From positions 1 to 64,000 of the forward strand of contig NZ_JADNAT010000013.1 in assembly GCF_015550425.1 (NCBI RefSeq): a DNA stretch of 64,000 nt. The letters run 5' to 3'. This DNA comes from Clostridium sp. 1001275B_160808_H3 (GTDB lineage Bacteria > Bacillota > Clostridia > Clostridiales > Clostridiaceae). Position 1 is the first letter of the stretch. Each line of letters opens with the position of its first letter. The notes below the pieces were generated by a model. It ran no database searches, was not told where the DNA came from, and saw nothing but the letters and a program-made list of their open reading frames with translations. Position numbers and translations under genes: made by a program. Shown here in pieces: positions 55,331 to 63,825 of this stretch.

Positions 55331-55673
55331 AGTAATACCTTATAGTATTAAGTTATGTGATGGATGTAAAAGCAAAGTAGAGTTAGAAAGAAAACAGAAT
55401 ATTAAATACTATAAGCAAACTACTTATGAAAGAGATAGTAAATATAATAAGTTCTACAAGAGTAAGGAATGGAACACAGTAAGACAATTAGCAATAGTAA
55501 GAGATCATGCATTATGTAAAGATTGCTTAGATAACAATGTCATAACACCATACAATACAGTACACCACATAGTACCAATTAAAGAAGATTGGTCAAGAAG
55601 ATTAGATATAAACAACCTAGTATGCTTGTGTGAGAGTTGCCACCAGAAGAGACATAATAGCATGAAAGGGTAG
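55302..55673 (+). CDS. HNH endonuclease of the packaging module
   Basis: The 123-residue protein has zinc cysteines (CRCGKVI, LCDGC), WNTVRQLAIVRDHALCKDC, and the HNH core VHHIVPIKEDWSRRLDINNLVCLCESCHQKRH. In HK97-like phages such HNH proteins sit beside the terminase genes and are needed for cos cleavage. The position here is the same. Confidence 0.92.
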   Translation: MLKKICRCGKVIPYSIKLCDGCKSKVELERKQNIKYYKQTTYERDSKYNKFYKSKEWNTVRQLAIVRDHALCKDCLDNNVITPYNTVHHIVPIKEDWSRRLDINNLVCLCESCHQKRHNSMKG

Positions 55674-55769
55674 GGGGTATCAAGAAAGTATTGAACATTC
55701 ACTTGGAGAGTGCGTGTAGAGATTCAGTTTCACAAAATTCCCTAAATGAAAAAATAAGGAGGCGAGGAA
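55674..55769 (+). other. Gap between HNH and small terminase, possible cos region
   Basis: A 96-base gap in an otherwise tightly packed module. It starts GGGGGTATCAAGAAAG and has a G-rich stretch GGAGAGTGCGTGTAGAG. In phages with HNH plus P27-type terminase the cos site is often near here. No direct sequence proof. Confidence 0.35.
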
Positions 55770-56234
55770 GTGGTAAGACCTAGTAAAAGCGTTAAAGTAA
55801 TGAATAAAAATTTAACTAAAGAAGAAAAAGAGTTAAGATTAGAAACAGAAGAAAAACTCAAAGGTGGAGCAGATAACATTTCCCCACCAACACATTTAAA
55901 TGCTAGTCAAAAGAAAATATTTTATTATATTATAGAACAATTAAAAGAAAGTGGGATACTTGGTAATTTAGATACTTATATATTATCTCAAGCAGCAATA
56001 TCAATAGATAGGCTTCAAAAAATAGAGAAGATGATAAATAAGGATATAAATCGAATATATGATAAAGATTTATTGAAAGCTAAATCTGAATATACTAAAG
56101 ACTTCTTTAGGTGTTGTAATGAATTATCATTAAGTCCACAGAGCAGAGCAAAATTAGGTAATATCAATCTACAAGCAGAACAAGAGAGACAAGATCCTTT
56201 ACTACAAGTTTTAGCAGGTGGTAGAAATGGATAA
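55770..56234 (+). CDS. Terminase small subunit, P27 family
   Basis: The 154-residue protein begins VRPSKSVKVMNKNLTKEEKELRLETEEKLKGG and has the family centre PTHLNASQKKIFYYIIEQLKESGILGNLDTYILSQAAISIDRLQ, ending in ...QAEQERQDPLLQVLAG. It recognises the packaging site. GTG start after GGAGGCGAGG. It overlaps the large subunit by 8 bases. Confidence 0.92.
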   Translation: MVRPSKSVKVMNKNLTKEEKELRLETEEKLKGGADNISPPTHLNASQKKIFYYIIEQLKESGILGNLDTYILSQAAISIDRLQKIEKMINKDINRIYDKDLLKAKSEYTKDFFRCCNELSLSPQSRAKLGNINLQAEQERQDPLLQVLAGGRNG

Positions 56235-57930
56235 GAAAGACCTTAAAGGTTATCAATGGGCCAAGCAAGTTGTTGAAGGTAAGTTTATAGCTAATAAGTG
56301 GGTTAAGTTAGAATGTAAAAGATATGTAGATAGATTAGAAGGCAAGGTTAATTTACCTTGTTTTTTTGATTTTAATGAAGCTGAAACAATATATAAATTA
56401 TTAAGTCTTATAAATTATGCTACTGGATTTTATGCCAATAAGCCTATTTTAGATTATGCAGCAGGATTTCAAATGATGATTTGGGAAAATATTTTCTGCT
56501 GGTATTATAAAGAGCTAGATGAAAATGGCTTTAGAAAAAGAATGATTGAAGAGGTTTATCTTGAAATAGGAAGAAAAGCTACTAAATCATTTATGGCAGC
56601 AGTAACGGAAATTCTTATAATGTTAAGAAGTCCTAAATTTGCACAACATGCAACTGCGGGAAAAACAAGAGATATATCAGCTTTAGTTAGAGATGCAATA
56701 GTAGAAATTATAAAAGCTAGTCCGTTGATTGCAAAGCACTTCAAAATCACTAGAGATAAAATTGAATGTAAATTAAATGAATGTACTACAAAGCATTTAA
56801 GCGGAGAAGCAAATAACATAAATGGTTTATTACTTAGTAGCTTTATAGTAGATGAAGTTGCTAACCAAGAAGATGGAACTATAATAGGAGCCTTAAAACT
56901 ATCTCAAATGTCAACTAAGGATAGATTGAGTATTTATATATCAACTCAATATGACTTAGAATTTAATGCGTTTAATGATTTATTAGAATATCATAAGAGC
57001 ATTTTATTAGGTGTAGATGATGAAACAATAAATACATTTGGATTACTTTTTGAACTTGATGAAGGTGATGATTTTAATGATGAATTAAATTGGTGGAAGG
57101 CCAATCCATTACAAATGAGTTTAGAAAATGGAAGAAACTTCTTAAGGCAAGAATATAAAAAAGGTTTAAAAATACCAAGTGCTATGAAAGAGTTTAGAAT
57201 TAAGATTCTAAATGAAAGACTTAATGGAGTTTTAGAAAATGGATATGTTGATTTTGAAAAATGGAAGAAAGGCTCACTTAATAATATAGATTTTGAAGGA
57301 AAAGAAGTCATAGTTGGAGTGGATTTATCATTAACTACTGACTTAACTGCAGTATCTATAATGTATAAAGAAGATGATAAATATTATCTAACTTCACATG
57401 GATTTTTACCAGAAGATACACTCCCAGAAAGAAGAGAAAAGATAGATTATAGAAGTTATCAAGAAAAAGGATACTGCACTATAACTCCTGGTGCAATAGT
57501 TAATTATACAATAGTTGAAGAACATATAAGGAACATAGAAACTAAGTATAATTGTAAAATCAAATGTATTGTATCAGATCCATTCAATGCTATGCAGATG
57601 ATGGAAAGTCTAGCTAGGGATTATGAAGTTATATTATTAAAGCAAACATATAGCAATTTATCACCAGCTATAAAGCAATTTAGAGATGATATTTATTTAG
57701 AAAAAGTATTTTATGAAAATAATAAACTATTAGATTGGTGCATGAGTAATACTACAACTGTAAAAGGTAGAACAACAGATGATATATTGCTAGCAAAAGA
57801 AAATAAGAATAAAACAAGGATAGATTTAGTTGTAGCAAGTATTTTCTGTTATACACAACTATATTTACAAGGTAACTCAATAAATATTAATGAAGTTACA
57901 GAGGATTTCTTAAAAATGATGGGATGGTAA
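56227..57930 (+). CDS. Terminase large subunit
   Basis: The 567-residue protein has an N-terminal ATPase domain (deviant Walker A EIGRKATKSFMAAVTEIL, Walker B SSFIVDEVANQED) and a C-terminal RNase H-like nuclease (VGVDLSLTTDLTAVSI, IVSDPFNAMQMM, DDILLAKENKNKTRIDLVVA). It pumps and cuts DNA into proheads. The ATG at 56227 follows AGGTGGT. Length is normal for HK97-type terminases. Confidence 0.95.
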   Translation: MDKKDLKGYQWAKQVVEGKFIANKWVKLECKRYVDRLEGKVNLPCFFDFNEAETIYKLLSLINYATGFYANKPILDYAAGFQMMIWENIFCWYYKELDENGFRKRMIEEVYLEIGRKATKSFMAAVTEILIMLRSPKFAQHATAGKTRDISALVRDAIVEIIKASPLIAKHFKITRDKIECKLNECTTKHLSGEANNINGLLLSSFIVDEVANQEDGTIIGALKLSQMSTKDRLSIYISTQYDLEFNAFNDLLEYHKSILLGVDDETINTFGLLFELDEGDDFNDELNWWKANPLQMSLENGRNFLRQEYKKGLKIPSAMKEFRIKILNERLNGVLENGYVDFEKWKKGSLNNIDFEGKEVIVGVDLSLTTDLTAVSIMYKEDDKYYLTSHGFLPEDTLPERREKIDYRSYQEKGYCTITPGAIVNYTIVEEHIRNIETKYNCKIKCIVSDPFNAMQMMESLARDYEVILLKQTYSNLSPAIKQFRDDIYLEKVFYENNKLLDWCMSNTTTVKGRTTDDILLAKENKNKTRIDLVVASIFCYTQLYLQGNSININEVTEDFLKMMGW

Positions 57931-57942
57931 GGAGGTGAGAAA

Positions 57943-59205
57943 TTGAATGTATTTAGTAGAATTGCAAAAGGGATAAAAAATGCTATTATTCCTGTAACAT
58001 CAGTAGATATGCAGAGTCAAGAGTTGTTAGATTGGCTTGGGATAAGTTCAACTCCTAAGAAGTTGGTAAGTGAAGTTACTTATTTCACTTGTTTAAAAAT
58101 GTTATCAGAAACATTAGGAAAAATGCCTTTGAAGTTTCGTCAAGATACGGATAAGGGAGTACAAAGGGTTAAGTCTAATAAGGTTCATAAGCTTTTAAGG
58201 ACAAGACCTAATGCATTAATGACACCTTCTATATTTTGGGCAACTGTAGAGCAAAATAGAAATCACTATGGAAATGCTTATGTATGGATAAGAAGAAAAT
58301 TTAAAAGAAATAAGTATGGTGGAGTTGAAGAAATACAAGATTTATGGATTATGCCATCCGAAAATGTCCAAGTCCTTATAGATGACCAAGGTTATTTTGG
58401 TGCAAAGGGGCGAATGTGGTACTTATATACTGATAAGTATTCAAAAGAGCAATATGTATTTAATAGTGATGAAGTAATGCACTTTAAAACATCATATAGT
58501 TTTGACGGAATTTTAGGTGTTCCAGTAAGAGAAATTTTAAAAAGCACAGTTGAAGGTGGTTTAGAAAGCCAAAACTTTATGAATAACCTTTATAAAAGTG
58601 GACTTACTGCAAAAGCTGTACTTGAATATACTGGGGATTTAGACCCAACTGCTAAAGAAAGACTTATAAAAGGTTTTGAAGATTTTGCGAATGGTTCTAA
58701 AAATTCTGGAAAGATTATTCCAGTTCCATTAGGAATGAAATTAGTTCCTTTAGATATTAAACTTACAGATAGTCAATTCTTTGAATTAAAGAAGTTTAAT
58801 GCTCTTCAAATAGCAGGAGCTTTTGGGATAAAGCCTAACCAATTAAATGACTATGATAAGAGTTCTTATTCTAATTCAGAAATGCAACAACTAAGCTTTT
58901 ATGTAGATACAGTATTATTTATATTAAAGCAATATGAAGAAGAACTTAATTATAAGTTATTAAGTAAAGATGAAATAGAACAAGGATATCATTTTAAATT
59001 TAATGAAAAGGTAATTTTAAGAACAGATGCTAAAACACAGATGGAAGTACTTTCTAAGGGTGTTAATAATGGATTAATCATGCCGGATGAAGGAAGAGAG
59101 GAATTAGGATATCCAGCAGCTGAAGGTGGAGATAAATTATTTATGAATGGAAATTACATTCCTATAACAGATGTAGGTAAGCAATACAAGAAAGGGGGTG
59201 AATGA
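57943..59205 (+). CDS. Portal protein, HK97 family
   Basis: The 420-residue protein begins NVFSRIAKGIKNAIIPVT and has TYFTCLKMLSETLGKMPLKF, NHYGNAYVWIRR, FDGILGVPVREILKSTVE and FGIKPNQLNDYDKSSYSNSE, all portal hallmarks. It forms the dodecameric DNA channel. TTG start with GGAGGTGAG upstream. Confidence 0.96.
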   Translation: MNVFSRIAKGIKNAIIPVTSVDMQSQELLDWLGISSTPKKLVSEVTYFTCLKMLSETLGKMPLKFRQDTDKGVQRVKSNKVHKLLRTRPNALMTPSIFWATVEQNRNHYGNAYVWIRRKFKRNKYGGVEEIQDLWIMPSENVQVLIDDQGYFGAKGRMWYLYTDKYSKEQYVFNSDEVMHFKTSYSFDGILGVPVREILKSTVEGGLESQNFMNNLYKSGLTAKAVLEYTGDLDPTAKERLIKGFEDFANGSKNSGKIIPVPLGMKLVPLDIKLTDSQFFELKKFNALQIAGAFGIKPNQLNDYDKSSYSNSEMQQLSFYVDTVLFILKQYEEELNYKLLSKDEIEQGYHFKFNEKVILRTDAKTQMEVLSKGVNNGLIMPDEGREELGYPAAEGGDKLFMNGNYIPITDVGKQYKKGGE

Positions 59206-59208
59206 TAG

Positions 59209-59925
59209 ATGGATAAGAAATACTGGGAATTTAAAAATCAATCATCAACAGAAGCTGATTTATATTTATATATTGAAGTAGCTAGTTGGGGGGCCGGATA
59301 TGCAGCACATTCAGCACAAAGTTTTAAACAAGAATTAGATGATCTAGGAGAAATAAGTACTCTAAATATATATATTAATAGTCCTGGTGGAGATGTATTT
59401 GAAGGTAACACTATAATGAATATGTTAAAACGTAAGAAGTGTACAAAGAATGTATATATAGATGGATTAGCAGCAAGTATAGCAAGTGTTATTGCTATGG
59501 CTGGAGATAAAATAATAATGCCTAGTAATGCAATGATGATGATTCATAATGCATGGACATATGCAGCAGGGAACTCTAATGAATTAAGAAAACTTGCTGA
59601 CGATTTAGATAAGGTTAATGCAAGTATAAGGCAAACTTATCTAGATAAAGCAGGAGAAAAGTTAGATGAAGAAACATTAATTACATTAATGGACAATGAA
59701 ACATGGTTAACAGCTCAAGAATGTTATTATTATGGATTGTGTGATATAGTTGGTGAAGATACCAACATAGCAGCTAAATTTGATTTAAATATATTAAATA
59801 AGTATAGAAATATACCTGTTAATTATGTATTAAGTCAAGCAGAAAATAAAAATAATAATCATGAAGAAATAAATAATTTAGAAAATGAAAAGAAAGCAAT
59901 TTTAGAAGAGTTAGAGTTAATCTAA
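59209..59925 (+). CDS. ClpP-like prohead protease
   Basis: The 238-residue serine protease has INSPGGDVFEGNTIMNML, catalytic Ser in GLAASIASVIAMAG, His in MMMIHNAWTY and the C-terminal NETWLTAQECYYYGLCD. It matures the capsid by removing its N-terminal scaffold region. Three bases separate it from the portal gene; GGGGGTG lies upstream. Confidence 0.95.
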   Translation: MDKKYWEFKNQSSTEADLYLYIEVASWGAGYAAHSAQSFKQELDDLGEISTLNIYINSPGGDVFEGNTIMNMLKRKKCTKNVYIDGLAASIASVIAMAGDKIIMPSNAMMMIHNAWTYAAGNSNELRKLADDLDKVNASIRQTYLDKAGEKLDEETLITLMDNETWLTAQECYYYGLCDIVGEDTNIAAKFDLNILNKYRNIPVNYVLSQAENKNNNHEEINNLENEKKAILEELELI

Positions 59926-59963
59926 GTCTTTTTTTATTGCTTAAATAAGAAAGGTGGATATTA

Positions 59964-61106
59964 ATGAATAAAGAATTAAGAGAATTATTAGACAAAATTA
60001 ACGCTAAAAAGACAGAAGTAAAAAATTTAGTAAATGAAAATAAAGTTGATGAAGCAAAGGCTGCTAAAGAAGATTTAGTAAATCTTCAAGCTAAGTTTGA
60101 TGTTTTATATGACTTAGAAGATGAAGCAGAAGAAGAAATTAAAAATAAAATAGAAACTGGAGAAGTAAAAGAAGTTACTAATAAATCTAATGATATAGTA
60201 AAACAATTTGCTGATGCAGCAAGACAAGGTTTCAAAGTTCAAAATAGCATGTCAAGTGGTTCTGATACTGATGGAGGTTATGTAGTACCTCAAGATATAC
60301 AAACAAAGATAAATAAGTATAAGGAAGCGAAGAAATCATTAAAGGATCTAGTAGATGTAGAAAAAGTAACAGTACAAAAAGGGCAAAGAACATTTAAGAA
60401 GAGAGCTCAACAAACTGGGTTTACTAAAGTTGGAGAAGGTGGGAAAATAGGAGCTAAGAATACACCACAATTTGAAAGACTTAGCTTTGAAATTGAAAAG
60501 TATGCTGGATATTTTCCTGTTACTAATGAACTATTAAAAGATTCTGACCAATCAATAGTTAATACTTTAGTTGAGTGGATAGGTGATGAATCAAGAGTTA
60601 CTAGCAATAAATTAATAGTAGCAGAAATTAACGCTAAGTTTGCACCAGTTGAACTAGCTGGATTAGATGATATTAAGAAAGCGTTAAATGTAACTTTAGG
60701 ACAAGCATTTAAACCTACATCAAAAATAGTTACAAATGATGATGGACTACAATATTTAGATACATTAAAAGATACTGATGGTAAATATTTATTACAACCT
60801 AATCCACAAGACCCAATGCAATTAAGATTATGTGCTGGAGCAACTACTATACCAGTAGAAGTATATCCTAATACTGATATGCCTACAGTAGAAAATAAAA
60901 TACCTTTTGTAATAGGGGATTTAAAAGAAGCTATTAAATTCTTTGATAGAGAATTAACTACTATTAAGCAATCAGATGTTGCAGTAATAGGAGAATTAAA
61001 TGCTTTTGAAGAGGACTTAACTTTATTCAGAGCTATAGAAAGAGAAGATGTAGTAGTAAAAGATAATAAAGCTCTTGTTAATGGATATATAACAGTTACT
61101 CCCTAA
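59964..61106 (+). CDS. Major capsid protein, HK97 fold
   Basis: The 380-residue 0-frame product has an N-terminal coiled-coil scaffold (about residues 1-85), then SGSDTDGGYVVPQDIQTKINK, RLSFEIEKYAGYFPVTNELLKDSDQSI and FVIGDLKEAIKFFDRE. The scaffold is probably cut off by the upstream protease. The gene ends ACT CCC TAA. The next frame (+1) is open right from CCC and encodes a 55-residue tail, so a fraction of subunits may be longer (see next feature). AAAGGTGG precedes the start. Confidence 0.95.
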   Translation: MNKELRELLDKINAKKTEVKNLVNENKVDEAKAAKEDLVNLQAKFDVLYDLEDEAEEEIKNKIETGEVKEVTNKSNDIVKQFADAARQGFKVQNSMSSGSDTDGGYVVPQDIQTKINKYKEAKKSLKDLVDVEKVTVQKGQRTFKKRAQQTGFTKVGEGGKIGAKNTPQFERLSFEIEKYAGYFPVTNELLKDSDQSIVNTLVEWIGDESRVTSNKLIVAEINAKFAPVELAGLDDIKKALNVTLGQAFKPTSKIVTNDDGLQYLDTLKDTDGKYLLQPNPQDPMQLRLCAGATTIPVEVYPNTDMPTVENKIPFVIGDLKEAIKFFDRELTTIKQSDVAVIGELNAFEEDLTLFRAIEREDVVVKDNKALVNGYITVTP

Positions 61107-61272
61107 CATAGCTCCAATGATGTTATCTTTAGATAATGAAGGAGCAGAAACAGATTATAATTCACTTACTGTAATTGAGTTAAAATCTATAGCTGAAAAT
61201 AAAGGAATAAAGGTTACTTCAACTATGAAGAAAGCTGATATAATACAAGCTATTTTAGAGAGTGAGATTTAA
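61105..61272 (+). CDS. HeH/Rho-N-like tail, probable +1 frameshift extension of the capsid protein
   Basis: After capsid codon CCC (61101-61103) a +1 slip to CCT would continue as NIAPMMLSLDNEG to the TAA at 61270-61272, adding 55 residues for a 435-residue product. The C-terminal 35 residues (SLTVIELKSIAENKGIKVTS, then KKADIIQAILES) resemble HeH/LEM or Rho N-terminal three-helix motifs. An ATG at 61117 exists in this frame, but no ribosome site precedes it. A separately translated 51-residue protein is the alternative. Confidence 0.7.
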   Translation, partial: NIAPMMLSLDNEGAETDYNSLTVIELKSIAENKGIKVTSTMKKADIIQAILESEI

Positions 61273-61290
61273 TTTCTCATTCTCTTTTTT
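61258..61290 (+). terminator. Terminator-like hairpin after the capsid extension
   Basis: GAGAGTGAGA (61258-61267) and TCTCATTCTC (61275-61284) pair with one G-U, followed by six T. It may reduce transcription of the connector genes relative to the capsid gene. Confidence 0.75.
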
Positions 61291-61302
61291 ATGAGGTGAA
61301 TT

Positions 61303-61581
61303 ATGAATTTAGAAGAGTTAAAGCTATTTTTAAGAATTGATGATTATGAAGAAGATAATTTAGTTCAAGCATTACAATTATCAGCAGAAGAATACTTAAC
61401 TAATGCAGGAATAAATAAAGATTATTCTAAGGAACTGTATAAACTTGCTATAAAAATATTAGTATCTCATTGGTACGAAAATAGGTCAGTTGAAACTATA
61501 GGTAAGAATGTAAGCAAAATTGCTTTTGGATTAGAAACTATACTAATTCAATTAAAATATAGTCAAGGTGATGTTATATGA
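61303..61581 (+). CDS. Head-tail connector protein (gp6-like)
   Basis: The 92-residue helical protein starts NLEELKLFLRIDDYEEDNLVQALQLSAEEYL and has a C-terminal VSHWYENRS, typical of the phage gp6-like connectors that join the portal. GAGGTG lies upstream; it overlaps the next gene by 4 bases. Confidence 0.9.
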   Translation: MNLEELKLFLRIDDYEEDNLVQALQLSAEEYLTNAGINKDYSKELYKLAIKILVSHWYENRSVETIGKNVSKIAFGLETILIQLKYSQGDVI

Positions 61582-61910
61582 ATATAGGGGGACTAAGACA
61601 TAGGGTAGAATTTCAAAGGTTAGAAACTGTTTATGATGAAGAAGGATTCCCTATAGAGAATTATATTACTTTTCAAAAAGCTTGGGCAGATGTTAATGAC
61701 CTTTATGGCAAGGAATATTGGAATAGTAAGCAAGTAATTTCAGAAAATATTACAGTTTTTCATACAAGGTACTATAAAAATATAGATGTTAATTCTCTTA
61801 TACTTTTCAATAATCAGAGATATGAAATAGTAGAGATAGATAATATAAAATATTTTAATAAAGAATTGAAAATAAAAGCTAAATTACAGGTGATTAACGA
61901 TGGGAATTGA
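61578..61910 (+). CDS. Head closure protein (SPP1 gp16-like)
   Basis: The 110-residue beta-rich protein begins NIGGLRHRVEFQRLETVYDEEGFPIENYITFQKAWADV, the classic head-tail adaptor signature, and goes on with GKEYWNSKQV and HTRYY. It closes the connector after packaging. Overlaps both neighbours. Confidence 0.9.
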   Translation: MNIGGLRHRVEFQRLETVYDEEGFPIENYITFQKAWADVNDLYGKEYWNSKQVISENITVFHTRYYKNIDVNSLILFNNQRYEIVEIDNIKYFNKELKIKAKLQVINDGN

Positions 61911-62247
61911 AATTAAAGGCTTTGATGATGTTTTTAAGGATTTAGATGATATGAATATCTCTGATAAAAAGAAAAGAACAGCATTAAGAGAAGGTGCAGA
62001 AATAGTAATACAATCTGTAATAGATAATTCTCCGGTTAGAAGTGGAAAGATGAAAAAAAGATGGAAAAGCAGTATAAAAAGATTTGATGGCAATCTAGGT
62101 TTTGAAGTTAAAGGAGATACAGTTCAAGATATAGAAAATGAGTTTGGTTCTAGTAAAAACAAAAAACATATAGGGTTCTTTAGCAATGCAGTAGATAAAG
62201 CAACTGATAAAGCAGTAAATAGTATTTCTAAGGGGGTGCTTAAGTAG
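61900..62247 (+). CDS. HK97 gp10-like neck protein
   Basis: The 115-residue protein starts GIEIKGFDDVFKDLDDM and has LREGAEIVIQSVIDNSPVRSGKMKKRWKSS and a C-terminal GFFSNAVDKATDKA. This matches the HK97-gp10 family of neck/tail completion proteins. AGGTGAT precedes the start; it abuts the next gene. Confidence 0.88.
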   Translation: MGIEIKGFDDVFKDLDDMNISDKKKRTALREGAEIVIQSVIDNSPVRSGKMKKRWKSSIKRFDGNLGFEVKGDTVQDIENEFGSSKNKKHIGFFSNAVDKATDKAVNSISKGVLK

Positions 62248-62592
62248 ATGGAAGAACTATTAAGAAAGATTTTATTTGATGAAAGAATAACAAGTTTAGT
62301 AGGGAATAAAATATATCTTTTAAAGGCTCCAGATAACACTATAGCACCTTATATTGAGTATGAGATATTGAATGAAGAAGGTTCTTTATATGCTGAAAAT
62401 GAGGAAATAGGAACTAATTATAGAGTACAAATAGATATATTTACTAAAGGAAGTTATACGGCAATAGTGAAAGCTATTAAAAATGTAATGAAAGAAAATG
62501 GATTCATGAAAGAGTTTGGAGGTTCTCTATATGAGGAAAGTTCCAAGCTCTTTCATTATATTTTGAGATTTAATTATGAAAGTGAGGAATAA
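62248..62592 (+). CDS. Tail completion/terminator protein (DUF3168-like)
   Basis: The 114-residue protein (LLRKILFDERITSLVGNKIYLLKAPDNTIAPYIEYEIL, later YRVQIDIFTKGSYTAIVKAIKNVM) matches the short tail-terminator group that caps the tail tube. It lies in the canonical place between gp10-like and major tail protein genes. Confidence 0.8.
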   Translation: MEELLRKILFDERITSLVGNKIYLLKAPDNTIAPYIEYEILNEEGSLYAENEEIGTNYRVQIDIFTKGSYTAIVKAIKNVMKENGFMKEFGGSLYEESSKLFHYILRFNYESEE

Positions 62593-62595
62593 ATA

Positions 62596-63174
62596 ATGAA
62601 GAAAATTACTACAGGTGTAGAAAAGGCTTATTACTCAATCTTGTCAGAAGATGGAGCAACACCAACTTATGCTGCTGCTAAGTATTTACCAGGATTAAGA
62701 GAAATATCTGTAACAGCTAATGAGGAACAAGCAACTATTTATGCTGAAAATAGATTATATGATAGCGAAAACTCTTTAGGAGAAATTGAAGTTACTCTAG
62801 ATTTTGCTTCAATAGATACAAAAGATTATGTTGCTCTATTAGGAAAGAAAGTTGCTAGTGATGGAGGAATTATAGAAAGTGTGGATGATCAACCGCCATA
62901 CATTGCTTTAATGGTAGAAAAGACATTAAGTGGTGGAGTTAAAGAATACATGACTTTATTCAAAGGAAAACTAGCTATCCCAGAGGATAAGGCCAAGACA
63001 AAAGAAGGAAAGACAGAATATCAAACTGTTTCTTTAAATGGATTATTTATGCCTTTAGAAAATGGTATATGGAAGCATGCAGTAAAAACTACAGATGAAG
63101 GATTTAATGCTGAAACTCACGCTGCCAAGTGGGGAAAGACAGTAGTAATACCTACTGAAAAGACAGCAGCATAA
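62596..63174 (+). CDS. Major tail protein
   Basis: The 192-residue protein starts KKITTGVEKAYYSILSEDGATPTYAAAKYLPGLREISV and contains ENRLYDSENSLGEIEVTLDFA and EYQTVSLNGLFMPLENG, typical of phi13-type tail tube subunits. It is followed directly by a terminator-like hairpin and then the tail chaperone gene. Confidence 0.92.
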   Translation: MKKITTGVEKAYYSILSEDGATPTYAAAKYLPGLREISVTANEEQATIYAENRLYDSENSLGEIEVTLDFASIDTKDYVALLGKKVASDGGIIESVDDQPPYIALMVEKTLSGGVKEYMTLFKGKLAIPEDKAKTKEGKTEYQTVSLNGLFMPLENGIWKHAVKTTDEGFNAETHAAKWGKTVVIPTEKTAA

Positions 63175-63177
63175 TTA

Positions 63178-63204
63178 GGGTAGCTTAGGCTACCTTTTAT
63201 TTTT
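63178..63204 (+). terminator. Terminator-like hairpin after the major tail gene
   Basis: GGTAGC (63179-63184) and GCTACC (63189-63194) form a stem with a TTAG loop and are followed by TTTTATTTTT. Partial termination here would lower chaperone and tape-measure expression relative to the tail tube. Confidence 0.75.
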
Positions 63205-63214
63205 AGGAGGAATT

Positions 63215-63571
63215 ATGTTAGTAAATGAAATAAAAACTTACAAGATCAATCTAAAAGATGAAGAAATAGAATTGAAGTTAGACTTTAATGCTCTTATTAA
63301 AATGCATAAGGAATATGGAAATGCTTTTTTATTGATTTACTCATATGCTTTTGAAAATGATTTTGAAAAGCTACCAGCTATATTAAGATGCATGGCAAAT
63401 AAGGAGATATCAGAAGAAGATATAAAAAACAATATGCTAATCAATATAAAAGCAATTGAAACATTAAGTAATATAACTTTAGATTTGCTAAATCAAGAGC
63501 TATCTGATGTATCTGAATTCCAAGTTAAATCAGAAGTAAAAAAAAATCAAAAAGTAGAGGAAAAGAAGTAG
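63215..63571 (+). CDS. Tail assembly chaperone (gpG-like)
   Basis: The 118-residue protein begins LVNEIKTYKINLKDEEIELKLDFNALIKMHKEYGNAFLLIYSYAF and ends with a lysine-rich tail. Its position between the major tail and tape measure genes is that of lambda gpG. A run of nine A (63538-63546) near the end, including AAAAAAT, can slip -1 into the next open frame, as described for the G/GT pair of many phages. AGGAGG precedes the start. Confidence 0.85.
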   Translation: MLVNEIKTYKINLKDEEIELKLDFNALIKMHKEYGNAFLLIYSYAFENDFEKLPAILRCMANKEISEEDIKNNMLINIKAIETLSNITLDLLNQELSDVSEFQVKSEVKKNQKVEEKK

Positions 63572-63810
63572 AAATTAAAGATTTCAACTTAGATTATTTC
63601 TATTATGTAGCAATACATCAATTAAATATGTCCGAGGAACAGTTTTTAAATTCTACATTGAGACAAATTTTAATTTTGGAAGAGTTTCACAGTAATTATT
63701 TTAAAAATAATTTAAGGGAAATAGTTTCAGAAACACTTGATACTATGTCTGGAAACTCACAAGAAGAAGAGGAAGAAATATATGTAGAAAGCTTTTCAGA
63801 CCTTTTTTAA
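63547..63810 (+). CDS. Tail assembly chaperone extension (gpT-like, -1 frame)
   Basis: The -1 frame is open from 63529. After a slip on A9 it reads SKSRGKEVEIKDFNLDYFYYVAIHQLNMSEEQFLNSTLRQIL and ends at 63810. The fusion would be 198 residues. The internal ATG at 63628 lacks a ribosome site, which favours frameshifting over independent start. Confidence 0.75.
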   Translation, partial: SKSRGKEVEIKDFNLDYFYYVAIHQLNMSEEQFLNSTLRQILILEEFHSNYFKNNLREIVSETLDTMSGNSQEEEEEIYVESFSDLF

Positions 63811-63825
63811 GAAGGAGGTGGAAAT

